A stretch of DNA of 64,000 nucleotides from Achromobacter seleniivolatilans (GCF_030864005.1 NZ_CP132976.1:2604001-2668000); one strand, 5' to 3'. Positions 48,481-58,400 are shown, numbered from the stretch's first letter. Translations and numbers: made by a program. Notes: generated from the sequence alone by a model not told the origin.

Positions 48481-48520
48481 CCCACGAAAAAGCCGCCTGT
48501 TCAGGCGGCTTTTTCGTGGG
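48481..48520. terminator. Perfect palindromic bidirectional terminator
   Basis: CCCACGAAAAAGCCGCCTG-TT-CAGGCGGCTTTTTCGTGGG is a perfect 19-bp inverted repeat with a 2-nt loop. Its GC core is flanked by A5/T5, so it terminates both the lapD-like gene (7 bases upstream) and the convergent M48 peptidase gene (18 bases away). Confidence 0.95.
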
Positions 48521-48537
48521 GAATACCAATCCAGGTT

Positions 48538-49365
48538 TTACTTTTTCGCCTGTTGATACAGCGGCAACACCTGCTGCGCAGCCGCTTGCAGATCGCTGAT
48601 GCGCGAAGCGGCCGACGGGTGCGTGGAGAGGATTTCGGGTGGTGCATTGCCCTGATCGGCTGCGCCCATTTTTTGCCATAGCGTGACGGCAGCGCGCGGA
48701 TCAAAGCCAGCCCGCGCCGCCAGTTCCACACCCATACGATCCGCTTCAGTCTCGTGCGTACGGCTGTTGGGCAGAGTGAACATCACGCTCGTGAGTTGAC
48801 CGCCCAGGTCGGACGCCGCGGTGGAGCCAGTGGCCATCGACAACACCGACAAGCCCAGATTGGTCGCCATCTGTTGCGACACACGTTCACGCGCATGCTC
48901 ACGCAGCGCATGGGCGATTTCGTGGCCCAGCACCGCCGCCAGCTCATCATCGGTGGGTTTGATCTTGCCGATCAGACCCGTATAGACGGCGATCTTGCCG
49001 CCCGGCATGCACCAAGCGTTGATCTCGTCGCTGGACAGCACATGCACTTCCCATTTCCAGCCTGTCGCGTCGGGACGAAATACTCCCGCTTGCGCAATCA
49101 GGCGCTGAGAAATGGCGCGCACGCGCGCCAGTTGCTGCGCGTCGCGGTCCAACAGACCCTTGGCCTGCGCCTGCTTGAGAATGTCCGTGTACTGCTGGCT
49201 TGCTTCTTGCTCCAGTGCCTGAGAGGGCACCAGGCTGGACATGTATTGCGTCCGGTTGACGCCGATAGCGCCGGACTGCGTGGTGTTCATGCCGGTGCAG
49301 CCGGCCACGGCGGCCAGCAATAAAGCCGCGCCCGAGTAGCGAAGCAGATAACGTTTACGGTTCAT
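48538..49365 (-). CDS. M48 family metallopeptidase lipoprotein (LoiP/YggG-like)
   Basis: 275 aa from the ATG at 49365, with AGGAGG upstream. A lipoprotein signal (MNRKRYLLRYSGAALLLAAV then AGC, Cys23 region) precedes the peptidase domain; the zinc motif is HEIAHALREHAR, and the third ligand region reads RTHETEADRMGVELA. Members degrade misfolded outer-membrane proteins in the periplasm. It is convergent with the lapD-like gene and follows aroC by 38 nt on the same strand. Confidence 0.93.
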   Translation of the reverse strand: MNRKRYLLRYSGAALLLAAVAGCTGMNTTQSGAIGVNRTQYMSSLVPSQALEQEASQQYTDILKQAQAKGLLDRDAQQLARVRAISQRLIAQAGVFRPDATGWKWEVHVLSSDEINAWCMPGGKIAVYTGLIGKIKPTDDELAAVLGHEIAHALREHARERVSQQMATNLGLSVLSMATGSTAASDLGGQLTSVMFTLPNSRTHETEADRMGVELAARAGFDPRAAVTLWQKMGAADQGNAPPEILSTHPSAASRISDLQAAAQQVLPLYQQAKK

Positions 49366-49403
49366 GTTGGCCTCCTGCGGGCGATGGCAAGTGTGCCAGG
49401 GCA

Positions 49404-50471
49404 TCAGCGCGTATCGCCGCATTGCCCGCGATGACGCAAGGCGTGGTCGATCAGCACCAGTGCAAGCATGGCTTCAGCAATGGGCGTCGCGCGGATACCC
49501 ACGCAAGGATCATGACGGCCCAGCGTTTGCACCATGACCGGCTCATTTTCGCGATTGACCGAGCGGCGTTCAACACGAATGCTGGAAGTGGGCTTGATAG
49601 CCAGCGACACCGTGATAGGTTGACCGGTGGAAATACCGCCCAGGACGCCGCCAGCGTGGTTGGTCAGAAAACCATCGGGCGTGATCTCGTCCCCATGTTC
49701 AGAGCCCCGCTGCGCAATGCAATCAAAGCCAGCGCCAATCGACACACCCTTGACGGCGTTCAAGCCCATCATCACGTGCGCGATATCGGCATCCAGCCGA
49801 TCGTAGATGGGTTCACCCCAGCCTGCCGGCAGGTTCTCGGCCACGACCTCGATACGCGCGCCGACAGAGTCGCCGTCGCGGCGCAACTGGTCCATATAGG
49901 CTTCCAGCTCGGGGACGACGTCTGCATTCGGGGCGTAGAACGGATTGTTGGGAACTTCTTCCCACGATACGAACGGAATCGCGACAGGACCCAGCTGGCT
50001 CATGTAGCCGCGGACCTTCACACCGTACTGCTCGGCCAGCCATTTCTTGGCAATGGCCCCTGCCGCCACGGTAGGCGCCGTCAGGCGCGCCGACGAACGG
50101 CCTCCGCCGCGCGGATCGCGCACGCCGAACTTGCGCCAGTACGCATAATCGGCATGGCCGGGCCGGAAGGTATCGGCAATATTGGTGTAATCCTTGCTGC
50201 GGGCATCGGTGTTGCGGATCAGCAGGCTGATCGGTGTGCCCGTAGTGACCCCTTCATACACGCCTGACAGGATTTCGACCTGATCCGCTTCCTGGCGCTG
50301 CGTAACGTGGCGCGAGGTTCCGGGACGGCGGCGGTCCAACTCAAGCTGGATATCGGAGGCGTCCAGGCTCAGTCCGGGCGGACAGCCATCCACGACGCAA
50401 CCAATGGCTGGCCCGTGGGATTCGCCGAAATTCGTGACGGTAAAGAGAGTACCTAGGGTATTGCCGGGCAT
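49404..50471 (-). CDS. aroC: Chorismate synthase
   Basis: 355 aa; forms chorismate from EPSP with reduced FMN, the last step of the shikimate pathway. Family signatures: [20 protein letters not shown] at the N-terminus, [20 protein letters not shown], and [11 protein letters not shown]; the catalytic histidines fall in GESHG and GSEHGDEI. It is co-directional with the M48 gene downstream and the EAL gene upstream. Confidence 0.97.
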   Translation of the reverse strand: MPGNTLGTLFTVTNFGESHGPAIGCVVDGCPPGLSLDASDIQLELDRRRPGTSRHVTQRQEADQVEILSGVYEGVTTGTPISLLIRNTDARSKDYTNIADTFRPGHADYAYWRKFGVRDPRGGGRSSARLTAPTVAAGAIAKKWLAEQYGVKVRGYMSQLGPVAIPFVSWEEVPNNPFYAPNADVVPELEAYMDQLRRDGDSVGARIEVVAENLPAGWGEPIYDRLDADIAHVMMGLNAVKGVSIGAGFDCIAQRGSEHGDEITPDGFLTNHAGGVLGGISTGQPITVSLAIKPTSSIRVERRSVNRENEPVMVQTLGRHDPCVGIRATPIAEAMLALVLIDHALRHRGQCGDTR

Positions 50472-50507
50472 AGGGAGTCAACAGGTCGGGTTTGCGAGCA
50501 ACCCAGA

Positions 50508-51953
50508 TTATGACACCGCCGACGCCAAAGCCTGGATTTCAGCGGCTGGCGCCGGTCGTCCGAGCAAAAAGCCTTGCATCACTCGGCATCCCAGCGCCTT
50601 CAGGATTTCTCGCTGGCCTTCGGTTTCGACACCTTCGGCCACCACGGGCAGCCGCATCGCCTGGCACAGGCCGAACAGGGCCGAAACAACTTCGCGGCTG
50701 CCTGCGTCGGATTCCAGCGCCGAAATGAAGCTGCGATCAATCTTGACCCAATCAATGGGCAGGTGGCGCAAGTGGTTCAGACTGGAATAGCCGCAGCCGA
50801 AATCGTCCAGCGCCACACCGATACCTTGCGCCCGCAACGTGTTCAATATCTTGATGTGCCGTTCGTAGTGCAGGATGAAGATGGATTCCGTGATCTCCAG
50901 CACCAGCTTGCGCGGCGCCAACTTGGTGGCGGCAAGCACGTCGGACACCAATTGAACCAGCCCATCCTCGTTCATCTGTTTAACGGACAGATTCACATGC
51001 ACCCGCCATGCCGTTGGCCACAGCGCCGCTTGCGAGCATGCGCGTTCCAGAATCCATGCGCCCAGCGGCACGATCAGGCCGCTACGCTCAGCCAATTCAA
51101 TGGTCACGGCAGGTGAAACGCTGCCCAGTTTGGGGTGATGCCAGCGCAGCAGCGCCTCGCATCCCTGCACGACGCCCGTCGCGCTGTCGCAAACCGGCTG
51201 GTAATACAGTTCGAACTGCTCCATGGCGGGCGTCGTCAACGCCAACCGTAAATCGTTTTCCAGACCTTGCTGATCCCGGTGTTGCGCCAACAGCCTGAAA
51301 TCAAAGAGATTCCAGCCGGGACCACCCCGCTCTTTCAGGGGCACCAAGGCCACCTGAACACAGCGTTGCAGCTCTTCCACCGTGCGGCCGTGGCCGGGAT
51401 ACAACGCAGCGCCCACCCGGAATACGGCAATAAGGGGACGGCCCCCTAATTCGTACGGTGCGCTCAAGTCTTCCAACAATTTAGCGGACACTTGCGCCGC
51501 ACCCAGCTCGTCGACCTCTGGAACACAGACCGTGAACGTATCGGTGCCAGTACGTGCCACCAAGCCGCCCAGGGTGCGCGCGATGAGGCTCAAACGATTG
51601 GCCACCATGACGAGCAGAGCTTGATCTTCCCCGGCGCGCAGCATGGCGCTAATCTCGGCGTACTGCTCAAAACTGACCAGGAAGAAGGCGCCACGGTGCG
51701 CGGCCCCCTGGGTTTTGGCCAGCCAGACGCGCGCGCGGCGATGCAGCTCCTGCTGGCTCAGGACGCCGGTCAATTCATCGCGCGTCAGCCGGTGTCGCAA
51801 AACGCGTTCCCTGCGTACGAAAAGCAAACTTATCGCCGCAAGTGCGCCCGCGAGTGTCAGGCACAGTGCGAGCAGGTAACTCTCACGCACGGAGCCCCCT
51901 ATGTGGAATCCCTTGGCGTTGCGGTCCATGAAGGAACCCAAGGGCTGTAACAT
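50508..51953 (-). CDS. c-di-GMP phosphodiesterase, degenerate GGDEF plus intact EAL
   Basis: 481 aa (a start at 51929, Met9, is also plausible). One N-terminal membrane helix (about 24-46) is followed by a GGDEF-like domain whose signature is lost (TGTDTF, 135-140) and an EAL domain (about 235-475) with all catalytic motifs: CEALLRW (EALLR at 266-270), LEITES, DDFGCGYSSL, KIDRSFI, AEGVET and QGFLLGRP. It should hydrolyse c-di-GMP to pGpG. It is divergent from the second LapD paralogue, next to the adhesin locus, and could lower the local c-di-GMP signal. Confidence 0.92.
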   Translation of the reverse strand: MLQPLGSFMDRNAKGFHIGGSVRESYLLALCLTLAGALAAISLLFVRRERVLRHRLTRDELTGVLSQQELHRRARVWLAKTQGAAHRGAFFLVSFEQYAEISAMLRAGEDQALLVMVANRLSLIARTLGGLVARTGTDTFTVCVPEVDELGAAQVSAKLLEDLSAPYELGGRPLIAVFRVGAALYPGHGRTVEELQRCVQVALVPLKERGGPGWNLFDFRLLAQHRDQQGLENDLRLALTTPAMEQFELYYQPVCDSATGVVQGCEALLRWHHPKLGSVSPAVTIELAERSGLIVPLGAWILERACSQAALWPTAWRVHVNLSVKQMNEDGLVQLVSDVLAATKLAPRKLVLEITESIFILHYERHIKILNTLRAQGIGVALDDFGCGYSSLNHLRHLPIDWVKIDRSFISALESDAGSREVVSALFGLCQAMRLPVVAEGVETEGQREILKALGCRVMQGFLLGRPAPAAEIQALASAVS

Positions 51954-52420
51954 TTTTTAAATTATGCATTATTTTCGCAAAAAAACGCCACACTTCAGAG
52001 GCCAAAAGCCTCTTTTCCTTGCATTCCGCAGGCTTGCTGGTTGCTCGTGGATGGTCATGTCGGTCCTTGGATAGCGTTCGCTGGCCGGTCCTTTGAGCCA
52101 TGCCTTGTCCTTACTACGACAGCCAATGCCCAAAAATTAATACACCGTGTCTCAATAGTTATCACCCGGCCAATTATCACGATCGAAATAATTGCATAGG
52201 TTGTCTGAAATTGCGGCAAATTTCGTAATATTCTGTACCCTCTCTGACATGCCGAATTAAAGTGTAAGCGGCGCCAACGAGGCATCAGTAACGTGTGTCA
52301 CGTTTCTTATCCCGGTTTTTTCCCATCGGGCACGTTCGCTGCCTGGTGTCCCCTTTAACCGGCAGTCTGGCAATCGTCCACGTGGGCAGCCGCACTCGCC
52401 AGGAAGGGAATTCCATTCTC
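51954..52420. other. Divergent intergenic region between the EAL gene and the second lapD-like gene
   Basis: 467 bases without a supportable gene. The part from about 52125 to 52265 is AT-rich and must carry the promoters of both genes, but I see no convincing -35/-10 pair with proper spacing. A GGAAGGGA stretch at 52402-52409 serves as the RBS of the lapD-like gene. Confidence 0.6.
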
Positions 52421-54379
52421 ATGTCGACATTACGCCGGTTACTTTTCTGCACTGCCCTCCTGATCGGCTTCATCCTGCTAGGCGCCCAGGCGCTGGGGAT
52501 GCTTGCCGCTCATCGCTATCTGAACACCCAACTGACCCAACAAAGTGAAGGCGGCGCCAGTGCGCTGGCGTGGGCCCTATCCCATACGCAGGGCGACGCC
52601 AGTGAAAGGAAAACGCTGGTGCAGGACCTGTTCGGCCAGGGGCTGTATGCGCTGGTGCGAGTCTCGGACGGTGACGGCGCGCCCGGTATCGAGCTGCGCA
52701 AAGAACCAGCGGCAGCGGCCCGCGACAGCGACTGGTTCAGCGTTCAAGCGCCTACGGTGTCGCGCACATTCAAGCAGCCAAGTGGACACGGCCAAGGAAC
52801 TGTCACGGTGCAGGCGGACTCCCGGCTGGCTAGCGACACGCTATGGCAAGGCGGTGTACGTGTTCTGGGCCTGGTGCTGGCCGCAGGTGTCTTTTGGGCG
52901 CTGTTCTCTTTGAATCTGGTCCGCTGGATTGAAGCGCGAACGTCGCGAGATATTTGTGAACGCGTGCGGGCCCTGGCCCCTGGCAGTATCGCGGCACCGG
53001 CCGGTTCTTGTGAGCTGGCGGGTGTCGACCAAGCATTGGTTGATGCGCAACGCCGCGTTGCCGCCACGGTCGAAGAACAAAACGCCAAGATTGAATCGCT
53101 GCAAAGTGAAATTTATCGGGACCCCGTCACCCGGCTGTCCAATCGCAAGCACTTCGTCGATCAATTCAGGCTGGCGTTGACGGACAAGACAGCCGAAGCT
53201 GGCGGCCACATTCTTATGTTCCGGCAGCGCGATCTTGCCCAGATCAACCGGCATCTGTCTCGAGCTTTCACGGATCAATGGCTACGCTCCTCGTCAGACA
53301 GGCTGCGCAAACTGATCGCGGAATTTGGCGGACCTGACGCGCAAATCGCCCGCATCAGCGGGTCAGACTTTGCTTTGCTGATGCCCCGCACCTCGGCGCC
53401 GCAAGCCAGTCTGTTGGCCGAGCGGGTGCGCCGTGAGCTGCGTTCGCTACGCGTGCCGGTGGAAAAACATGGCTGGTGCCGCTGGGCGCTGGCCATGGCC
53501 GCCTTTGCTCCGGGCGACAATATGAGCGATACGCTGGCTCGCCTGGACCATGCCCTAATGTGCGCGGAAAGCGCCGACGATGATCAGATTGCCCCCGCCA
53601 GCCAGGCGCCCGACAGCACACGCATCGGTGAATACAGCTGGCACGACGCTTTAGTCACCGCCCTGGAACAGCATCGGTTTTCGCTTACGGTGCAGCCTTT
53701 GCATGACTTGTCTGGGGCCCTGCTGCACCAAGAGGCCAGCTTGACGCTACATGACATTAGCGGCGCCGATCCCGTCCCCGCCTCGATCTTCATGCCACCC
53801 GCCGTCCGTCTGGGACTATCGGCGGAATGCGACATACAGGCCGTCCGGCTGGGACTAGACTGGCTGTTTACGCACGTCGACGCGTTGACGGTGCCCATAT
53901 CCACGGCATCATTGGCGCACACCTCGTTTTTCGCCCGGCTGCAACGCATGCTGGCTGACCGGCCCACCCTGACGTCGCGCCTGATCATTGAGGTGGACGC
54001 CGCGGGCCTGGTAGAGCAAGCCGCCGATCTGCGCCAGTTGTGCGACATCGTCACGGCTGCGGGCGCGCGCATCGGTGTGTCGCGGTTATCACAACAATTT
54101 GGCGCCATGGAACGGCTGCATGAGTTTCCCGTGTCCTACCTGAAGCTGTGCGGCGGATTTATCACTGGCCTGCTCCATAGCCCCGGCAGCCAACACTTGG
54201 CGGCCACCGTCATGGCGACCGCCGCGACGCTGGACATGGCGGTCTACGCCGATGACGTGCCAGATTCAGCCACGCAAAGAATATTGGAAGATTTGGGGGT
54301 CCGCGCCGTACGCGGGCCTGTCGTAAACTTCGCCCGTGCGCGGGAATTCGCGCCGGATCACCAATGGGTTCCTAGTTGA
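52421..54379 (+). CDS. LapD-like c-di-GMP receptor, paralogue 2
   Basis: 652 aa from the ATG at 52421; the frame is open from 52295 but that extension lacks membrane character. It has the same layout as copy 1: helix (8-28), periplasmic domain, helix 2 (about 145-168), HAMP, GGDEF-like domain with SGSDF (313-317) and EAL-like domain with EASLT for EALxR and GVSRLSQQFG for DDFG, so it is catalytically dead. The periplasmic tryptophan equivalent to Trp125 is replaced: PSGHGQGTVTV versus SDGWRQIGEVTL. It may therefore not bind the LapG-like protease in the same way. Its TGA stop overlaps the TTG start of the sensor kinase gene. Confidence 0.92.
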   Translation: MSTLRRLLFCTALLIGFILLGAQALGMLAAHRYLNTQLTQQSEGGASALAWALSHTQGDASERKTLVQDLFGQGLYALVRVSDGDGAPGIELRKEPAAAARDSDWFSVQAPTVSRTFKQPSGHGQGTVTVQADSRLASDTLWQGGVRVLGLVLAAGVFWALFSLNLVRWIEARTSRDICERVRALAPGSIAAPAGSCELAGVDQALVDAQRRVAATVEEQNAKIESLQSEIYRDPVTRLSNRKHFVDQFRLALTDKTAEAGGHILMFRQRDLAQINRHLSRAFTDQWLRSSSDRLRKLIAEFGGPDAQIARISGSDFALLMPRTSAPQASLLAERVRRELRSLRVPVEKHGWCRWALAMAAFAPGDNMSDTLARLDHALMCAESADDDQIAPASQAPDSTRIGEYSWHDALVTALEQHRFSLTVQPLHDLSGALLHQEASLTLHDISGADPVPASIFMPPAVRLGLSAECDIQAVRLGLDWLFTHVDALTVPISTASLAHTSFFARLQRMLADRPTLTSRLIIEVDAAGLVEQAADLRQLCDIVTAAGARIGVSRLSQQFGAMERLHEFPVSYLKLCGGFITGLLHSPGSQHLAATVMATAATLDMAVYADDVPDSATQRILEDLGVRAVRGPVVNFARAREFAPDHQWVPS

Positions 54380-55911
54380 CGGAAGGATTGTTTCTACGCA
54401 CCTGCTGGCGCTTTCGCCATCGTCGTGCTCTCGGTGCGGTTACCGGTTTGCAAGCGCCTCTGCGGCGCCTGGGATTGTTGCTGTGCGCCCTGCTCTGGCC
54501 CGGCGCGGTCTTGGCATTCGGCCTGAGCGGCGCTCACGACGATCTTCAACTAGGCGTGACGGCTGGAATCGCCATTGCATGCGGCCTGGCTTGCGCCGTT
54601 GCTTGGGGCTATACGCGGCAGGCACTCTATGGCGCGGGCGTGGCCTTTATGCTGGTGGAAGGCCTGTTCCGCTCAATGCCGTCCTTGCTGCCTCCCGGCG
54701 CATTGCAAGCAGGCTCCTTTGCCGCCTTGCTGGCGCTGACGGCCCCCATCCTGTCAGGCTCCCCCGCATCCGTCCGCCTTGCCGCGGCATGTCGATGGGC
54801 CTCGATTGCACTGGCCGGCGTGGCGGCACTGGCACTGATCTTTGTGTACGAAACCGAAAACGGGCTGATCCCTGCTTGGGTGGCTGGCGTCTGTGCCATC
54901 CTCAGCGCACCGTTGGCTGCCTGGTTTCTTGGCCAAGCCGTCTCGCGCCCGGCAGGCCGGGTACCGGCATTGGCCCTGGCCGCCGCGTATGCCCTATCGG
55001 CGTGGATGCTGGGTAGGGATGCTTGGCTGGCAAATGGCGCAGATTCTCCCGGAGCGCTTGTCGAACTGGCTCGCTTGCTGCTGGTAACGGGCGCCTTGCT
55101 AAGTCTGGCACTAAGCCGTCAACGTTCCAGCCAGCCGGCAATCCTGCGAAATGTCCAAGAACAAAGCGACGCCGAGCATGTGGCACAAGGCGAATTGCGT
55201 CTGGCAGAACTGGCCGGCGCCCTGGATACCCAGCGCCAAATGAACGCACTGGTCTCTCATGAGCTGCGCGCACCGCTCGCGACGATCAGTGCGGCAGCGC
55301 AATCGCTGGACATGATTCTGTCCGACAGTGGGGAAACCGTCGACAATCGGCTGGCCCGCATCCATCGTTCGGTGAATCGGATGACCGAATTAATGGACCA
55401 GTTGCTGAATCAAGACCGGCTCGGTGAACAGGCGTGGACGCCCCGCGGCGAACAAATGGACATGGCAGAGTTGGCGCGCGATGTCGTCACTGCCATGAAA
55501 CCGGACACGGCGCACGCGCTGGTCCTTCAGACTGACGGCGCACTACCTGTATTTTGCGACCGTCCACTGACGAGCGTGGTGTTGCGCAACCTGATCCACA
55601 ATGCCATCAAGTACTCACCCGCCAACGAACCCGTCAGAATCGAAACAGGCCAAACGTTGAGCGACGGCATGGCTATGTCGTGGATGGCAGTCGTGGACCG
55701 CGGCCCGGGCATAGGCGAAGAAGAGCAGTCTCAGATTTTCGAGCCGCATTTCCGGCGTGCCGCTCATCGGGAAACGCAGGGAATGGGGATTGGCCTGTAT
55801 CTTGCGCGCCGCATCTGCCAGAACCAGGGCGGTTCACTGACCATGCACAGCAAGGTCGGCGTGGGCACACGCTTTGTCATCACACTGCCCGCGCGCGGAC
55901 CCGCAACGTGA
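54376..55911 (+). CDS. Membrane sensor histidine kinase
   Basis: 511 aa. About seven hydrophobic segments lie in 28-246, with no large periplasmic loop. The dimerisation/phospho-acceptor helix has His295 in LVSHELRAPLATISAAAQSL; the ATPase domain has N-box LRNLIHNAIKYSP, G1 DRGPGIGEEEQSQIFEPHF and G2 GMGIGLYLARRI. The TTG at 54376 overlaps the LapD-like stop by 4 nt, so the two are translated together. The convergent response regulator next door is the likely partner. Membrane-embedded sensors of this shape detect membrane or respiratory states; the signal is unknown. Confidence 0.92.
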   Translation: MTEGLFLRTCWRFRHRRALGAVTGLQAPLRRLGLLLCALLWPGAVLAFGLSGAHDDLQLGVTAGIAIACGLACAVAWGYTRQALYGAGVAFMLVEGLFRSMPSLLPPGALQAGSFAALLALTAPILSGSPASVRLAAACRWASIALAGVAALALIFVYETENGLIPAWVAGVCAILSAPLAAWFLGQAVSRPAGRVPALALAAAYALSAWMLGRDAWLANGADSPGALVELARLLLVTGALLSLALSRQRSSQPAILRNVQEQSDAEHVAQGELRLAELAGALDTQRQMNALVSHELRAPLATISAAAQSLDMILSDSGETVDNRLARIHRSVNRMTELMDQLLNQDRLGEQAWTPRGEQMDMAELARDVVTAMKPDTAHALVLQTDGALPVFCDRPLTSVVLRNLIHNAIKYSPANEPVRIETGQTLSDGMAMSWMAVVDRGPGIGEEEQSQIFEPHFRRAAHRETQGMGIGLYLARRICQNQGGSLTMHSKVGVGTRFVITLPARGPAT

Positions 55912-55949
55912 TGGGCCGGCGGACTATTTCCATTGCGTAGCGCCGGCTA

Positions 55950-55977
55950 GGCGAGCCCTTCCATACGGGCACTCGCC
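55950..55977. terminator. Possible hairpin between convergent kinase and regulator genes
   Basis: GGCGAGCCC (55950-55958) pairs with GGGC-A-CTCGCC (55967-55977) with one bulged base. There is no T-run in either direction, so its role as a terminator is doubtful. Confidence 0.35.
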
Positions 55978-55980
55978 CGC

Positions 55981-56700
55981 TCAAGCTGCGAATACGTAAC
56001 CCTGGCCGCGTACCGACAACACTGGCAGTTTCAAGCCCGCGCTTTGCGCCTTGGCGCGCAGACGGCTGACCAGCACGTCGATACGCCGCAACTCAAATCC
56101 GCCCGGACTATCTGGCAGGAACAGTTCCGCCAATACCTGACGGCTGACCGCGCTGCCGGCCGCATCCATGAGGGCCACCAAAAACGTTCTTTCCTGGGCG
56201 CTCAGGTGCAAGGATGCGCCGTCCGGGGCCACCAGAATCCAGCCGCCGTCCTGCAAAGACCAAGTGCTATCAGCCGATGCACGCGTTTCGGCGTCCGCAG
56301 GGCGAGGCGCTTTGGCCAGACGCATCCGGCGCGCCAGGCTGCGAATGACTGAGCTGAGTTCCAGCAGGTCTACGGGCTTGGTCATATAGACGTCAGCGCC
56401 ACCTTCCAGACCTCGCACGCGATCTTCCAGCGCACTGCGGCCCGTCAGCATGACGATGCCCACGGGACTTAACGCCCGCAGCCGGGTCGCCACAGAAAAA
56501 CCGTCCTCTCCGGGTAGGTGCGCATCCAAAATAACGATGTCGCACGGCTGCTCCTGCAACCGGCGATAAAACGCCGCAGCATTGTCACAAGCAAACGCTA
56601 CCCGAAATCCGTAGCCGCCTAAGCCTAATGCCAACTCCTCGCGGAAGTCAGCATCATCCTCAAGCAGGCCTATACACAGCAAACCATCTGCTCCAGGCAT
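55981..56700 (-). CDS. OmpR-family response regulator
   Basis: 239 aa. Receiver (7-122) with acidic pair LLEDDAD, phospho-acceptor Asp59 in VILDAHLPGEDG, Thr in VMLTGRS and Lys in YMTKPVD. The C-terminal winged helix (about 145-238) has the OmpR pattern (HLSAQERTFLVALMDAAG, then RRIDVLVSRLRAKA and VRGQGYVFAA). It faces the kinase gene convergently across 69 bp; with the kinase it would form a two-component system linked to the second LapD paralogue. Confidence 0.94.
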   Translation of the reverse strand: MPGADGLLCIGLLEDDADFREELALGLGGYGFRVAFACDNAAAFYRRLQEQPCDIVILDAHLPGEDGFSVATRLRALSPVGIVMLTGRSALEDRVRGLEGGADVYMTKPVDLLELSSVIRSLARRMRLAKAPRPADAETRASADSTWSLQDGGWILVAPDGASLHLSAQERTFLVALMDAAGSAVSRQVLAELFLPDSPGGFELRRIDVLVSRLRAKAQSAGLKLPVLSVRGQGYVFAA

Positions 56701-56912
56701 ATTCAGAGTGCTTTATATTGAAAATTGTCGACAAATGCCCAAGGATGCCGCTTGCCATCCTGAGTGTTCCGCAGGCGACAATCTTACGAGATTTACAATG
56801 GAAACGAATGATTGCAGTGAAAAAAAACGCGATATTTCACGATTTAACAGGTATTTTTTGTACTAATACCCAAATTTGGTGATGTCTGATTTGCGAATAT
56901 CCACAATTCGCG
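56701..56912. other. AT-rich intergenic region upstream of the response regulator
   Basis: 212 bases, clearly AT-richer than the flanking genes (for example 56810-56900). It must contain the leftward promoter of the response-regulator gene, and it lies downstream of selO. I see no terminator-like stem for selO. Confidence 0.45.
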
Positions 56913-58400
56913 TCAAGACGAACAACTAACTTCCAAACTACCCGCCCAATCGGGGGGAAGTCCGGCATAGCGTTCAAAGCCTGCCTGAGCCACGAATGGG
57001 CTGCGCAATAGCTGCATTAGCGTATTGATTTCACTGGCATCTCCCGTCTTTGCGGCCCTGATTGCCTCTTCAGCCAAGTGATTTCGCAAGACATACAGCG
57101 GATTGACGCCATTCATTGACTGCGCCACCTCTTGGGCAGGCCGGGCGTCTTCGGCGTGGCGCGCCAACAGCCGGTCCAGCCATGCCGCTGCGGCGGAGCG
57201 ATCAATGTAAAGATCTTCGAACGCGCGGCGATCTCCCAGCACGGCGTCGGCCAGCCGGCGCCAAGTCAACGTGAAATCCGCCTTGTTGGCGTCCATCAGT
57301 TTAAGCAGATCGTCCAGCAATGCCTCGTCGGCGGGCCGCCAGGCAGCCAGACCGAGCTTGGCGCCCATTTTCTCGTGGAAAGCTTTCGAGAATATCGGTT
57401 CAAATTCGTCCAGCACGGCGCGCAACGCATCCACATCCTGCACCAGCGTATGCAAACTACCGCCAAGCCGATACAGATTCCACAGCGCAACCGACGGCTG
57501 ACGGTTCCAGGAATAGCGCCCTTCCGTATCCGAATGGTTGCAGACGTGCCCCAACCGGAAGCCATCCATAAACCCGTATGGGCCGTAATCGAGTGTCAGG
57601 CCCAAAATCGACATATTGTCGGTATTCATCACGCCGTGACAGAATCCCACCGCCTGCCAATCCGCCATTAACGTCGCGGTTCGGCGCGTGACCGCCCGCA
57701 ACAGATTGAGGTATGCCCCGGCGTCATCCAAAGGCTCTCCGGCAGGCGATACCCGGCATTCGGGATAAAAATGGTCGATAACGTAATCGGCCAAGGTCTT
57801 CAACAAATCGGGCTGACGCCGGGACGACCAGTGCTCGAATGAACCGAACCGCACGAAACTAGGCGCCATACGCGTCACAATGGCGGCCGTTTCCACGGTT
57901 TCGCGCATTACCGGATCATCCGACACCACTAGCGCCAGCGCCCGCGTGGTCGGTATCCCCAGGCCATACATGGCTTCACTAGCCAGATACTCGCGCACCG
58001 ACGAACGCAAGACAGCGCGGCCGTCGCCCATACGCGAATACGGCGTCATGCCAGCACCCTTTAACTGCAATTCCCAGCCTCCTTGCGGCCCCTCCACCTC
58101 GCCCAGCAGGTGAGCCCGGCCGTCACCCAACTGGCCAGCCCAAACGCCGAACTGGTGGCCGCTGTAGACAGCCGCCAGCGTGTCGCCACCGGGCAAGGGC
58201 TGAGAACCAGAAAACACGCTTAGGAACTCAGCCGAAGTCAGGGCCGATGGGTCCAGCCCGATCAAACCCGCCGCCTCGGCGTTCGCGTGCAGCAATCGCG
58301 GATTGTTTAACCCTTGGGGCGCCAGCCTTGTATAGAACGCGGCGGGCAGGGCCGCGAAGGAATTGACGGCATGCAGTTCAGACAGGGAATAGGCGGTCAT
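56913..58400 (-). CDS. selO: Protein adenylyltransferase SelO (YdiU/UPF0061)
   Basis: 495 aa pseudokinase-fold enzyme that transfers AMP from ATP to Ser, Thr or Tyr of proteins, linked to redox stress. Conserved segments: FGVWAGQLGDGRAHLLGEV, LQLKGAGMTPYSRMGDGRAV, REYLASEAMYGLGIPTTRAL, and the catalytic/metal region HGVMNTDNMSILGLTLDYGP. The C-terminus ends without the selenocysteine or CxxC seen in some members; it ends EVSCSS. Its ATG overlaps the DUF2069 gene stop by 4 nt, so they are co-translated. Confidence 0.95.
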   Translation of the reverse strand: MTAYSLSELHAVNSFAALPAAFYTRLAPQGLNNPRLLHANAEAAGLIGLDPSALTSAEFLSVFSGSQPLPGGDTLAAVYSGHQFGVWAGQLGDGRAHLLGEVEGPQGGWELQLKGAGMTPYSRMGDGRAVLRSSVREYLASEAMYGLGIPTTRALALVVSDDPVMRETVETAAIVTRMAPSFVRFGSFEHWSSRRQPDLLKTLADYVIDHFYPECRVSPAGEPLDDAGAYLNLLRAVTRRTATLMADWQAVGFCHGVMNTDNMSILGLTLDYGPYGFMDGFRLGHVCNHSDTEGRYSWNRQPSVALWNLYRLGGSLHTLVQDVDALRAVLDEFEPIFSKAFHEKMGAKLGLAAWRPADEALLDDLLKLMDANKADFTLTWRRLADAVLGDRRAFEDLYIDRSAAAAWLDRLLARHAEDARPAQEVAQSMNGVNPLYVLRNHLAEEAIRAAKTGDASEINTLMQLLRSPFVAQAGFERYAGLPPDWAGSLEVSCSS

